From Paenibacillus sp. BK033 (GTDB lineage: Bacteria; Bacillota; Bacilli; Paenibacillales; Paenibacillaceae), in NCBI RefSeq assembly GCF_004345425.1, contig NZ_SLVP01000001.1, positions 744,001-808,000 of the forward strand: DNA of 64,000 nt. Reading direction: 5' to 3'. The position numbers and the translations under genes are program-made. Under the pieces are notes generated by a model. It was not told the origin of the DNA and ran no database searches. It saw only the letters and a list, made by a program, of their open reading frames with translations. Shown here in pieces: positions 44,531-54,064 of the stretch. Within the stretch, counting starts at the first letter, position 1. Every line of letters begins with the position of its first letter.

Positions 44531-47500
44531 AGCTGGTACGCGAAACGGCCGGCAGCGGGCAGATGAATATCGACTATTTGCAGGTTAACGGAGATTACGA
44601 AGCGGAGTTTGCATCCGGTTTGTACAACGGAGCGCATGGTTTTGCCAATCCGGCTGCTTCCGGCAGCGGCGTCGCGGCGGATCTTGATTTTCCGGGAGCT
44701 TCCACGGTGTTTAACGGAGTTGTTGGCGGCAAACAGCTGAAGATCCGTTATTCCGGCACGCAGGATAACAGCATGACGGTGTATATCGGCGGCCAAAGCT
44801 TTAACGTCTCTTTCCCGTCAACCGGAAGCTCATCCGCGTTTAGGGAAGTTTATATCAACAGTGCCATACCGAATGATGCAACCATCGTCATTCAGCGAAA
44901 CGGCAATAACAGCGCAGCAGGCTTGCAGCTGGACTCGATTGCCAGCCTTGGCTGGTATGAAGCGGAGTCGGCCGTATTAGGCGGAGCTGCGGCGGTCGCC
45001 GGGGATGCGGCTGCCTACAGCGGCAAGCAGGCGGTGGTCTCCGGCACCGGGGATTCCTTGCAGTTCCCGAGCGTGGCGGGCGGAAGCCAGCTGCAGGTTC
45101 GTTACTCGGCAGCGGCGGATGCGCAGCTTGCATTGTACGTGAACGGACGCCATATGACCGATGTCCGGTTCCCTGCGACGGGAGCGTTAACCGGCGCTTA
45201 CAAATCAACGACGGCTAACGCAGATATTCCGGCGGGAGCAGCGGTTAAGCTGCAGGCTGATTCCGGTACAGCCGCAGTCGGCTTGGATTCCGTCTCGGTT
45301 ATCGAGAAGAATGAAGCCGAAACGGCGAACTTGATTGGCGGAGCCTCCGTATACGCCGACATCAAAGCTTCCGGCGAAGCGGGAGCGGATCTTGCGGCAG
45401 CAGGCGACGGGGTAGAGTTCACCAATGTGAAAGCCGGCAACAAGCTGCTTGTCCGGTATGCAGGCGAAGCGGACGGCAAACTTGCTCTTTACGTCAACGG
45501 CGCTAGGAAAAAGGATGTCGTCTTCCCGGCAAATGGCGTTTGGAAAGGCGCTTATAATGTAAGACCGATAGATGCGGATATACCGGCCGGAGCCGCGGTG
45601 AAATTGGTTTGCGAGAACGGCGGAAGCCGCGTTCGCGTCGATAACCTGGACGTAGCGGGAATTGTCGAAGCGGAGAACAGCGGCACCGTCTCTGACGGTG
45701 TTGCCCTGCAGGATGACCGGACCGCATCGGGCGGAGCTGCAATGACGGGCTTTGCGGCAGACGGAAGCTTTATCGCTTTCACCAACAAGAACGGCGCCGG
45801 CTCCGTTTCGGTAAGGTATAAATCCAATACGGATGCCTCGTTTACCGTTTATGCCAAGTACCGGGATAACGTGGATGACGCTTCGGTCTATAAGACCGAT
45901 ACGCTTGGCGTTATTGGACTGCCGGCAACAGGCGGGGGGTACCGGACGGCGGTGCTGAACGCTTATATTCGGGACGGCATGCAAATCATCCTGAAGAAGG
46001 AAGCGGGCAACGCGGCGGATGATTCTCTTATTGTGGATTATGCGGGCTTCTCGGATAAAATGGAGGCGGAAGCGGCCGTTGTTGGCGGCGGTGCGGCAGC
46101 CCATTACGAAGGCGAAGCTTCTCCCGCATCCGCCCAAGGGCAAGTCATCGCGACCGGCGGCGAAGGCGCTTATGTCCAGTTCGACCATGTCAAAGCGGCT
46201 AACCGCGTAATCATTGGCTATACGAACGAGGCGGTTCAATCGGCCAGCCGGTTCAGCTTGTATGTAGCGAAGCCGGGCGAAGACTTCAAGTTTGCCCAGA
46301 AAATAACGTTTGCGCCAACCGGCAGCTGGAGCGGCCCTTTTGCCGAGCGCGCGCTGGATATCGACATCCCGTCTGGCTCCAGGATCAAGCTTCAGAATGA
46401 CGGCAACGGCGATACGCCGGTTCACTTCGATTATATAAAGCTGACCGGTGTCTACGAAGCGGAGAACGGCAATTTCTACGGCAATGCCAGAACCTGGTAT
46501 AACGCGGTAACCGAGCCAAACGGACCCTCCGGCAGCTATTGGGCTTGGGCGTTTGCCGATATCGGGGATGCCGTTGAGGTGCAAGGCGTGCGGGGCGGCA
46601 ACGAGGTGCGCGTCCGTTATTCGGAAGGCGAGAATCCGGGTACGAACGGACAGCTTGGCTTATTCGTAAACGGAGCTTACAAGAAAGATATCGTGATGCC
46701 TTATACCGGATCCTGGGGCAAATACGAAGTGATTCAGACCGATGAGAGAGTGGCGGACGGCTCGGTAATCAAGCTGCAAAATACGAAGCAGACCGACCAT
46801 ACCGCGCCAATTGATTATATGGAAATCCGCGACAAGCAGCGCGAAGCGGAAAATGCGAATCTGTATGGCCAAGCAGCCGTTATTTCCGATGGGAATGCCA
46901 TGTACGGCTATGCGGTTCACGGTCTCGGAGCAGCTGGAGATTCGCTTGAGCTTCCGGGGATGAATGCAGGCAGCAGGCTTGTTGTCAAATACGCAAGTGC
47001 CGCTGACGGAACGTTAAGCCTCTACGTGAACGGCATGAAGAAAGGCACGGTTTCTTTCCCGGCAACGGCTGAGGGGGCTTATGCGACGGTAAGCGCCGAC
47101 GTTGAAATTCCGGCTGGTGCAGTTGTTTCGCTGAAGCATGACAGCGGCGATACTTTTGCTCCGGCTGCCGCGATTGATTCGGCCGAAGCTGCCGGAAACT
47201 ATGCATCGGACAATCGGTACGAAGCGGAAGACGGGCAGTTGAACGGAGTTGAGGCTTCGGCTGACGCGAATGCTTCGGGCGGCTGGAAAGTTAATGCGCT
47301 TGGTGACGGTGCGGCGGTTACGCTTTCCGAGGTTAAAGGCGGCAAAGCGATACTCGTCCGTTACGCTGCCGCGGAGAGCGGAGAGCTGAAGCTATACGTA
47401 AACGGAGAGCCGAATGGCACGGCTGCGTTCCCGGCTACTTCCGGCGCATGGAGTTGGCTGGAGATCAAAGCGCATATCCCGGGCAACGCTTCCATCGAGC

Positions 47501-48960
47501 TTCGCAATGAAGGAGCAGCCGAGACGGTATCGCTGGATGCCTTCCGGATCTCGGACAAATACGAAGCGGAATATTCAGTTATGAACGGAGAGTCGAATGA
47601 CGGCATTAAGCCCGGCGCCTATAACGACGCATCGGCATCCAACGGCCAAGGCGCTGCACGGCTGTGGGCGCCGGATAACGGGAGCGGCTCCTTCGAATTC
47701 CCGGGCGCAAGCGCGGGAACCGAGCTTGAAATCGCTTATGCAAGCGGCGATTCGAATAACCGCAAGCTGACGCTTTATATGAACAACGAAAAAGTTCAGA
47801 GCGTTGTTTTCCCCGCTTACGAAGGCGGCGGTTGGGACGGCAAGTACAATACCGTATCGGTTCGGGCGTCTATTCCGGAAGGCGCTGCGATCAAGCTGCA
47901 GAAGGATGCGGGAGACAGCGAGGTCAACCTGGATTATGTAAAGGTAAAAGGCATTTATGAAGCTGAGGACGCGGAGCTGTCGGGCAGCGCTTTTGTAACG
48001 GCGGATCAGGCTTCAAGAGGATTAAGCGTTGGCGGCATCAATACGCCTGCGTCAGGCGTGACCTTCCGCAATGTCATTGCCGGTAATACGGCGGATATCC
48101 GTTACGCCAGCCAGGGCGAAGGCACGCTGTACCTGTATGTCAACGGCGGCTCGAAGAAAAAGGTCGTCTTCTCGGATACGGGCGGATATACGGGAACCTA
48201 TGGAGTGGTGTCCGTTCCGGTATCGATTTCGGCGGGAGACTCGGTTCAGCTGGTATTCGAAGCGAAGCCTGGCGAAAATCCGGTAAGTCTAGATAATTTG
48301 ACGATTCGCACCGATAACGACCAAACGGCGGGCAACGGGTTGACCGTCACCAGCACGGTTGCCGGTCTTTCCTTGCTCGTGAATTACAGCAGCACCGCGG
48401 ATGGACAGATGAGCCTGTACGTGGACGGAGCTTATAAGCGAAAGCTTCTATTCCCCGATACGCAAGGCGCGCCGCAGGCAAAAGAGTTCAAAATAGCCGT
48501 CCCCGCAGGTGTCGAAGTAAAGCTGCAGGATGACGGCAAGCCGGATGTTCCGGTAAATCTGATCGACATGGCGGTATCGGATAAATACGAAGCCGAGTAT
48601 GCGAAATTGTTCGGCGCGGATGGAGACGGCCATGCGACTTCTCCGTTTGTGGACGGCCCGGCTTCTAACGGGCAAGCGGTTCATTTTATTTGGGTGGATG
48701 GCAGCTATTTGGAGTTCCCGGACGTGATTGCCGGCAATCGTTTTACCGTTGGTTATTCCGGGGAGGAAGCGGGCCGCCATCTCAGCCTGTATGTCAACGG
48801 CGAGAAGAAAACGGATATCGTGTTTGCGAATACGGGCGGCTGGACCGGTCATTATGAGGAAGTAACGGTACCTGTCGATATTCCGGAAGGCGCAGCCATT
48901 AAGATCCAGCGCGACCCCGGCGACTCGGATGTGATTATTGATTACATTCAAGTGACAACG
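44042..48960 (+). repeat. Tandem CBM6/35-like coding modules
   Basis: EAE start motifs occur at 44042, 44387, [break] 44599, 44959, 45313, 45667, 46063, 46456, 46843, 47221, 47563, 47959 and 48589. Spacing between complete modules is 342-396 nt. Each module follows the pattern EAE ... GDxLEF ... LxVRYA ... LSLYVNG ... FPATGxW ... DIPAGAxVKLQ ... VxLDYI. A shortened module without the EAE strand lies at about 48310-48580. Confidence 0.85.
44515..44530 (+). other. Frameshift/deletion breakpoint
   Basis: Upstream frame reads GAGVKPGT then RR-stop; downstream frame resumes at KTLKLVRE. The EAE-to-EAE distance across this point is 212 nt instead of 342-396, so about 130-185 nt, not a multiple of three, are missing. 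Confidence 0.8.
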
Positions 48961-50247
48961 GAAGGTGCGGAAAATCCGGATCCGGGTACTGATCCAGGCG
49001 ACGGCGGTGATCCGGGCACGTCAACTCCTCCATCAAACGGCAATGGCATTCCTTCGCCGGTTCCCGTGAACGGCACGGTTGAACTCAAGCCGGTTGCGCA
49101 GACAGGCGATGCCGCGAGAGCGGAGTTGTCCAGCTCTGTGCTGGCTGTCCTGTTAAGTCAGGCTAAAGCGGATCAAAGGGGCGTGAAGACCATTAAGGTA
49201 AGCCTATCGGCCGTTGGTTCCGCGAAGGCTTATACCGTTGATCTGCCGAAGGAGCTGTTCTCCGCGGCCGGTCAATTGAAAGCCGATAAGAAAGTAGAGC
49301 TGGCGACACCGGCAGGTACGATGGTCATCCCGAACAACATGTTTAGTTCTTCTGAGCTGCAAGTAAGCGGGAAAGTGAGTTTATCTCTTGCAGAGGCATA
49401 CGTGGCTGGATTGCCAGCCGAAGCGAAAGATCGTATTGGCTCGCATCCGATGGTTGAGCTGACAGCTATGGCGGACGGCAAGGTTATCGCTTGGAATAAC
49501 CCGGATGCGCCTGTTACCGTCGGCATCGATTACAAGCCAACAGCCGAAGAACTGAAAAATCCGGAGCGGATTGTAATCTGGTACGTGGACGGCGCGGGTA
49601 AGCTTCATCCCGTTCCAAGCGGGCGATACGATCCGGCAACGGGGCAAGTCATGTTTACGACGACACACTTCAGCAAGTATGCCGTTGCCTATGCTGAGGT
49701 TGCTTTTAACGACATCTCTTCCGCCCAATGGGCGTCCCAAGCCATTGAAGCGATGACGGCGAAAGGCGTGATGAACGGCGCTTCAGTGAATGTATTTGGT
49801 CCGTCTGCTCCTATCACAAGAGCGGAATTTATCGATGGATTGATGAAAGCGCTGGGGCTTACGGCCAAGTTTGATGCAAATTTTGCGGATATGGAGACGA
49901 CCGACTCTTACTATGAAACCATCGGAACCGCTAGGTCGCTGGGCATTTCGAATGGAACCGGTAATGATAAATTCCAGCCCAACTCCCCGATTACGAGACA
50001 GGAGATGTCTTCCTTTGTCGTGCGCGCACTGAAGGCGGCAGGCAAGCTGGATGCCTCAGCGGCAGGCAGCGCTTCCGATCTGAACGGCTTTAAGGACAGC
50101 GGTTCGATTGCTAAATACGCGGTGGAGGATATGGCAACGTTGGTGAAAGCCGGCATCCTTATCGGCAGCGGCGGCAGGATCGACCCGCGGGGCAATGTGA
50201 CCAAAGCGCAAACAGCGGTGGTCCTGTACCGGATTTATACGAAATAG
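44521..50247 (+). pseudogene. C-terminal part of the broken gene: CBM string plus SLH anchor
   Basis: An open frame of about 1900 residues that begins inside a CBM module (KTLKLVRETAGSGQMNIDYL) and lacks any signal peptide or ribosome binding site; the first ATG (44563) is just an internal codon. It encodes about eleven complete and one N-terminally shortened CBM6/35-like modules (each starting with an EAE motif), a Pro/Gly/Asp linker near 48975-49040, a beta-rich domain (about 49070-49695, VELKPVAQTGDAARAELSSS) and three SLH repeats (about 49700-50245; ITRAEFIDGLMKAL, ITRQEMSSFVVRAL, VTKAQTAVVLYRI). Without the upstream signal peptide it could not reach the surface. Confidence 0.85.
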
Positions 50248-50257
50248 TTTTATAGAG

Positions 50258-50293
50258 CTGCTCTTAAAGGCGATCCTTTAGGGGCAGTTTTTT
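50258..50293 (+). terminator. Rho-independent terminator
   Basis: A 13-bp stem with wobble pairs (50258-50270 with 50275-50287), CGAT loop and six T. Confidence 0.85.
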
Positions 50294-50374
50294 ATATAAA
50301 AAAGCTCTCCATTCAAGCGGATAACGGAAATCATTATAATAGAACATAATTGATGATAGAGGTTGGTGAGGATT

Positions 50375-51208
50375 ATGGGGATAACGAAGATGATTTCGGA
50401 TATGGTGGGCAATCTGAAACAAATAAAAGGCGTAACGGCTATTGTTCTCGGCGGTTCAAGGGCTAGAGGGACGGACAACCCCAATTCGGATATCGATATT
50501 GGGATCTACTACGATTCCGAGGCAGGGCTCGACATATCCGAGCTTCGTAAAGCCGCTGCCGGAATGGACGACGAGCATAGAGAAAACGTTGTGACAGAAA
50601 CAGGCGAATGGGGACCGTGGATTAACGGCGGGGGCTGGCTGAAAATCAATCAATTTCCCGTCGATTTTCTCTATCGGGATCAACGCAAAGTGTCGCAAGT
50701 GATCGAACAATGCATCAACGGAGAAATCACTATGGATTACCAGCCGGGACATCCCCATGGATTCGTCAATTCGATCTATTTGGCCGAGATAGCGCTGTGC
50801 CAAGCGTTATGGGATCCTACGGGGATTGTGGGTCAACTAAAAAGCAGAACGACTCCGTATCCTGCTGCTTTTAAACAAGCAGTGATTCAAAGGTTTTTCT
50901 GGGAGGCAGGCTTTTCTCTCGAGAATGGATACAAGGGCATCCATAAAAAAGATTTATCTTATATCGCTGGCTGCTGCTTCAGATCTGTGGCTTGCTTGAA
51001 TCAGGTATTGTTTGCGGTTAATGAGACCTACTTGATGAATGAGAAGGGAGCATCTGCTATCGTCGATTCGTTTTCTAATGCACCAAGCCAATACGCTCAT
51101 CGGATAAATGAAATATTCGCCCTGGTCACGGAAAGTCCGAATGATTTAAAGAAAGCCCTTAGCCTGCTGAGGGAAGTCATTCGGGATACCGAACAACTTT
51201 TGAAGTAA
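50375..51208 (+). CDS. Nucleotidyltransferase-domain protein (aminoglycoside adenylyltransferase-like)
   Basis: About 277 residues. The N-terminal DNA-polymerase-beta-type nucleotidyltransferase motif is GGSRARGTDNPNSDIDIGIY near residue 25, with the two metal-binding aspartates in SDIDIG and a third likely in VDFLYRD. The C-terminal half is helical and resembles the substrate domain of DUF4037/ANT-like proteins. Such enzymes transfer AMP to a hydroxyl group; the acceptor is unknown and resistance should not be assumed. ATG 50375 is preferred (GGTGAGG upstream); GTG 50366 and TTG 50363 are in frame. Confidence 0.75.
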   Translation: MGITKMISDMVGNLKQIKGVTAIVLGGSRARGTDNPNSDIDIGIYYDSEAGLDISELRKAAAGMDDEHRENVVTETGEWGPWINGGGWLKINQFPVDFLYRDQRKVSQVIEQCINGEITMDYQPGHPHGFVNSIYLAEIALCQALWDPTGIVGQLKSRTTPYPAAFKQAVIQRFFWEAGFSLENGYKGIHKKDLSYIAGCCFRSVACLNQVLFAVNETYLMNEKGASAIVDSFSNAPSQYAHRINEIFALVTESPNDLKKALSLLREVIRDTEQLLK

Positions 51209-51212
51209 ATAA

Positions 51213-51242
51213 TTGACAATACTGTTCGTTGTGTTGTAAAAA
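51213..51242 (+). promoter_or_regulatory. Promoter of the trpS T-box transcript
   Basis: Consensus TTGACA (51213-51218), an 18-nt spacer and TAAAAA (51237-51242), placed right after the preceding stop codon and about 30 nt before T-box stem I. Confidence 0.55.
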
Positions 51243-51271
51243 TGGAATAACAAAATAAAATACCAACTTGC

Positions 51272-51545
51272 GATGATGAAGAGAGTACGCATAACGAATA
51301 CTCCAGAGAGCTGATGGGTGGTGCGAATCAGTGTAGGGATTATGCCGAAGTGGGCTTCGGAGCATCCAAACCGAAAAAGATTTTGAGTAGGCTTTGGCGA
51401 AAGTCTCGTCGTTACAAGAGACGCGTATTCCAGCATCCAGCATGCGTCGATACGTCTAAGCGAGTCCGATTTGCGTGAATCGGGCTAATGAAGGTGGTAC
51501 CACGGGGTTTCTCGTCCTTTTCCAAGGATGAGAGCCCCTTTTTTA
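51272..51545 (+). ncRNA. T-box riboswitch (tryptophan specifier) upstream of trpS
   Basis: The leader has the T-box hallmarks: GAAGAGAGTACGC at the base of stem I, CAGAGAGCTGATGGGTGG and GTGCGAAT distal parts, the specifier-loop region CCGAAGTGGGCTTCGG, in which TGG (51351-51353) is the tryptophan codon, and the T-box AAGGTGGTACCACGG at 51491-51505. A terminator helix (51504-51519 with 51525-51535, GTTTCTCGTCCTT side with one bulge) and T-run end at 51545. Uncharged tRNA-Trp should pair with the specifier and the UGGN bulge to stabilise the antiterminator and allow trpS transcription. Confidence 0.9.
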
Positions 51546-51572
51546 TTTGATAGGGAGGAAGGGAGCAAGAGC

Positions 51573-52568
51573 ATGAGCATTGTATTAACGGGCATCAAGC
51601 CAACCGGAAGAGTGCATATCGGCAATTACATCGCGGCTATCAAGCCGGCCCTGCAGATTGCGAAAAATCAAGATCATACGGCTTTGTATTTCATCGCCGA
51701 CTATCATGGACTAACGTTTATTCAAAATCGGGATGAGTTTAACGACTTGTCTTACGGGATTGCCGCAACCTGGCTCGCTTTGGGACTTAATCCGGAGCAG
51801 GTTGTTTTTTACCGCCAATCGGATGTGCCGGAAATATTCGAGCTAAGCTGGATTCTGGCATGCATGGCGCCTAAAGGCCTGATGAATCGTGCTCATGCTT
51901 ATAAGACAATCGTGGATAAGAACGAGCAGATAGGCGTGGATACCGATGCTGGCGTCAACATGGGCTTGTTTACTTACCCTATTCTTATGGCGGCGGATAT
52001 CCTGCTCTTCCGGACGGATCAAGTTCCGGTCGGCAAGGATCAGATTCAACACGTCGAGATTGCAAGGGATTTGGCGGAAGCCTTTAATCGCAGCTTTGGG
52101 GAGACCTTCAAGCTGCCGGACTATATCGTGGATGAGCAAACCGCGGTAATACCGGGGCTGGATGGCCGAAAAATGAGCAAAAGCTACAACAATACGATTC
52201 CACTGTTTGAGTCGGCCGACGGCTTGAAGAAGCTGATTAGCAGAATCAAGACCGATTCTACCCCGCCGCACGAGCCTAAAAACCCTGACGCCTCTACTAT
52301 TTTTCTGCTATATAAAGAGTTTGCTACGGATGGGCAGATCGAAGAAATGCGTGAGCGATTCCGAAGCGGTATCAGCTGGGGAGAAGCCAAGCTGGAGCTC
52401 TTTCAGGTAATGAACGCTTTCCTGGAGGAACCGCGGGAGAAATACAATCAATATATGGCGTCCAAGGACCAAATGGATGATATCTTGAGAGAAGGCGCAA
52501 GGAAAGCAAGAGCGATAGCACAACCCCTGCTGGAGCAGGTGAAATACAAGTTAGGGAGATACAGGTAA
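51573..52568 (+). CDS. trpS: Tryptophanyl-tRNA synthetase
   Basis: 331 residues, the usual length of the Bacillus-type TrpRS. Class I signatures: the HIGH-like PTGRVHIGNYIAA at residues 10-22 and GRKMSKSYNNTI near 200. It attaches tryptophan to tRNA-Trp in the cytoplasm. The start is ATG 51573 after GGAGGAAGGGAG; the longer frame from 51528 runs into the T-box terminator and is not credible. Expression is controlled by the T-box leader, whose specifier codon matches the enzyme. Confidence 0.97.
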   Translation: MSIVLTGIKPTGRVHIGNYIAAIKPALQIAKNQDHTALYFIADYHGLTFIQNRDEFNDLSYGIAATWLALGLNPEQVVFYRQSDVPEIFELSWILACMAPKGLMNRAHAYKTIVDKNEQIGVDTDAGVNMGLFTYPILMAADILLFRTDQVPVGKDQIQHVEIARDLAEAFNRSFGETFKLPDYIVDEQTAVIPGLDGRKMSKSYNNTIPLFESADGLKKLISRIKTDSTPPHEPKNPDASTIFLLYKEFATDGQIEEMRERFRSGISWGEAKLELFQVMNAFLEEPREKYNQYMASKDQMDDILREGARKARAIAQPLLEQVKYKLGRYR

Positions 52569-52609
52569 ATGACGTTGCAGCATACAGCTAGATAGTGGGG
52601 CAAATAAGA

Positions 52610-52646
52610 AAAACTCTGCCGTCTCATTACGAGGCGGTAGAGTTTT
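52610..52646. terminator. Bidirectional terminator
   Basis: A 16-bp stem with two wobble pairs (52610-52625 with 52631-52646) and 5-nt loop, between convergent trpS and the YdeI-like gene. Confidence 0.85.
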
Positions 52647-52651
52647 GTGCC

Positions 52652-53236
52652 CTAATCATTTAATCCTTTGCCGTCAAGTATCTGCTGATAATATTTTTCA
52701 ATTCTGGCTTCGCGCGTTTTGGATTGCTTGGCAGCAGCGAAATGAAGCAGGTACGCTCTTTGCCGGCCTGGCGTTAACGCGTAAAACGCTTCCTTAAAAG
52801 CAGGCCGGACATCGAATTTTGCTTGGAGCTCTTCCGGGACCGTATACTCGTCATTTTTTTTATAAGAAATTTCCTGGCCGGATTTCTCGACCTCGATGGC
52901 CTCAAGAATGTAAGCCTTCAGGATAGCTTCCATCTCTATGATTTGCTCCACGTTCGTGAACCGGATTTGGCGCGCGGCCTGCACGTTTTCCGTCTGTTGA
53001 ATGAGAATGCCGTTAGGGTCCTTAAGCAAAGCGCCTTTCTGAAACAGAATGGCGCAATACTCCTTAAAGCCGTGGATGATTAGAATGTTTTTGCCCTCAT
53101 GCGTGTAGCATGGATGCATCCATTTGAAATCCTCGGTCAATTCGCAGTCGAGCACGATTTCTCTCAGCTTGATATATTCTTCTTTCCACTTCTTGGACTT
53201 GTTTATAAAGCCATCCACTTTGCGGTCTAAATTCAT
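52652..53236 (-). CDS. YdeI-like protein (DUF1801 plus OmdA-type tail)
   Basis: 194 residues. The N-terminal DUF1801 domain (about 10-125; DFKWMHPCYTHEGKNILIIH, LFQKGALLKDP) is followed by the short OmdA-like C-terminus (VPEELQAKFDVRPAFKEAF, LTPGRQRAYLLHFAAAKQSK, TREARIEKY) typical of YdeI/YjbR proteins. The biological role is poorly defined. 21 bp before it on the same strand ends the flavin-binding gene, so the two are probably cotranscribed. Confidence 0.85.
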   Translation of the reverse strand: MNLDRKVDGFINKSKKWKEEYIKLREIVLDCELTEDFKWMHPCYTHEGKNILIIHGFKEYCAILFQKGALLKDPNGILIQQTENVQAARQIRFTNVEQIIEMEAILKAYILEAIEVEKSGQEISYKKNDEYTVPEELQAKFDVRPAFKEAFYALTPGRQRAYLLHFAAAKQSKTREARIEKYYQQILDGKGLND

Positions 53237-53257
53237 TGAAAAAACCTCGCATTATGA

Positions 53258-53893
53258 TTAATACAACCGGTTCTTATAGCCGTCTTCAAGCCTGGCGGCA
53301 ATAACCTCCGGGGTTGATCCGTCCAGATTCGCATGCTCCGAAATAATTCGGGCGGGGGAGGGAAGCTGCTCGTTGCCGAGCCAGGTTTCGGGCTTCCACA
53401 GCCGGGAGCGAAGAAATGCTTTAGCGCAATGCATATAGCATTCTTCGACCTTTACGACGATCCCGATTTGAGGTGCGCGGTCTTTTACGGAAAGCGGTTT
53501 TAAAAGATTCTCCTCTTTCGTTAGGTAAGCATGACCGTTTATTCTTAGAGTTTCTCCAAGCCCCGGAATAAAAAACTGCATGCCGATATGCGGATTCGAT
53601 AAAATGTTGCGCAGAGTGTCTATTCTTTTGTTACCCGGGCGTTCCGGAATAATCAGATGCTTGTCATCCAGAACATGAACAAACCCCGGCGAATCGCCTC
53701 GTGGGGATACATCGCAATGCCCGCAGGAATCGGCAGTCGATACAACGAGAAAAGGAGATTTGGCGATAAAATCGCGGCAGTTGGAATCAATTGCGGAGAT
53801 CACTTTATGTTGAACAAGTTCACTGGGATAGTCGATTAACGAACGAAGCTCGGCTTCGGAAGTAATCAACTGGCTTTGATCTATTTCTATCAA
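53258..53893 (-). CDS. Pyridoxamine-phosphate-oxidase-fold FMN-binding protein
   Basis: 211 residues of the MSMEG_1061-like split-barrel flavin family: the motif SPFLVVSTADSCGHCDVSPR near residue 48, GDSPGFV, PGNKRIDTLRNILSNP and the conserved ECYMHCAKAFLRSRLW tail segment. These proteins bind FMN or a related deazaflavin and are thought to reduce small substrates. The start is ATG with GAGAGG upstream. Confidence 0.88.
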   Translation of the reverse strand: MIEIDQSQLITSEAELRSLIDYPSELVQHKVISAIDSNCRDFIAKSPFLVVSTADSCGHCDVSPRGDSPGFVHVLDDKHLIIPERPGNKRIDTLRNILSNPHIGMQFFIPGLGETLRINGHAYLTKEENLLKPLSVKDRAPQIGIVVKVEECYMHCAKAFLRSRLWKPETWLGNEQLPSPARIISEHANLDGSTPEVIAARLEDGYKNRLY

Positions 53894-54064
53894 GAAGCAA
53901 TCACCCTCTCAAGGAGATTCCATTATTTTACCATAGTCAGGTGAGGCGAGTTAATACTCACTTCCGAAAATCTTCTTTTTCACAACCGAATAATAGGGAT
54001 AGTTCCGCGGCAAACACTCTTCTACTATGGAATTAAAGGTTTACATAGGGAAGGGGAACTTGAA

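Noticed and set aside
45205..46584. 459-residue minus-strand frame across the CBM array
   Set aside because: Its length follows from the repetitive coding of the plus strand; no supporting motif.
44563..50247. Independent gene starting at ATG 44563
   Set aside because: The ATG is inside a CBM module, lacks a ribosome binding site and signal peptide, and the same frame continues upstream to the break.
51528..51572. Longer N-terminus for trpS
   Set aside because: It would begin inside the T-box terminator; homologues start with SIVLTGIKPTG.
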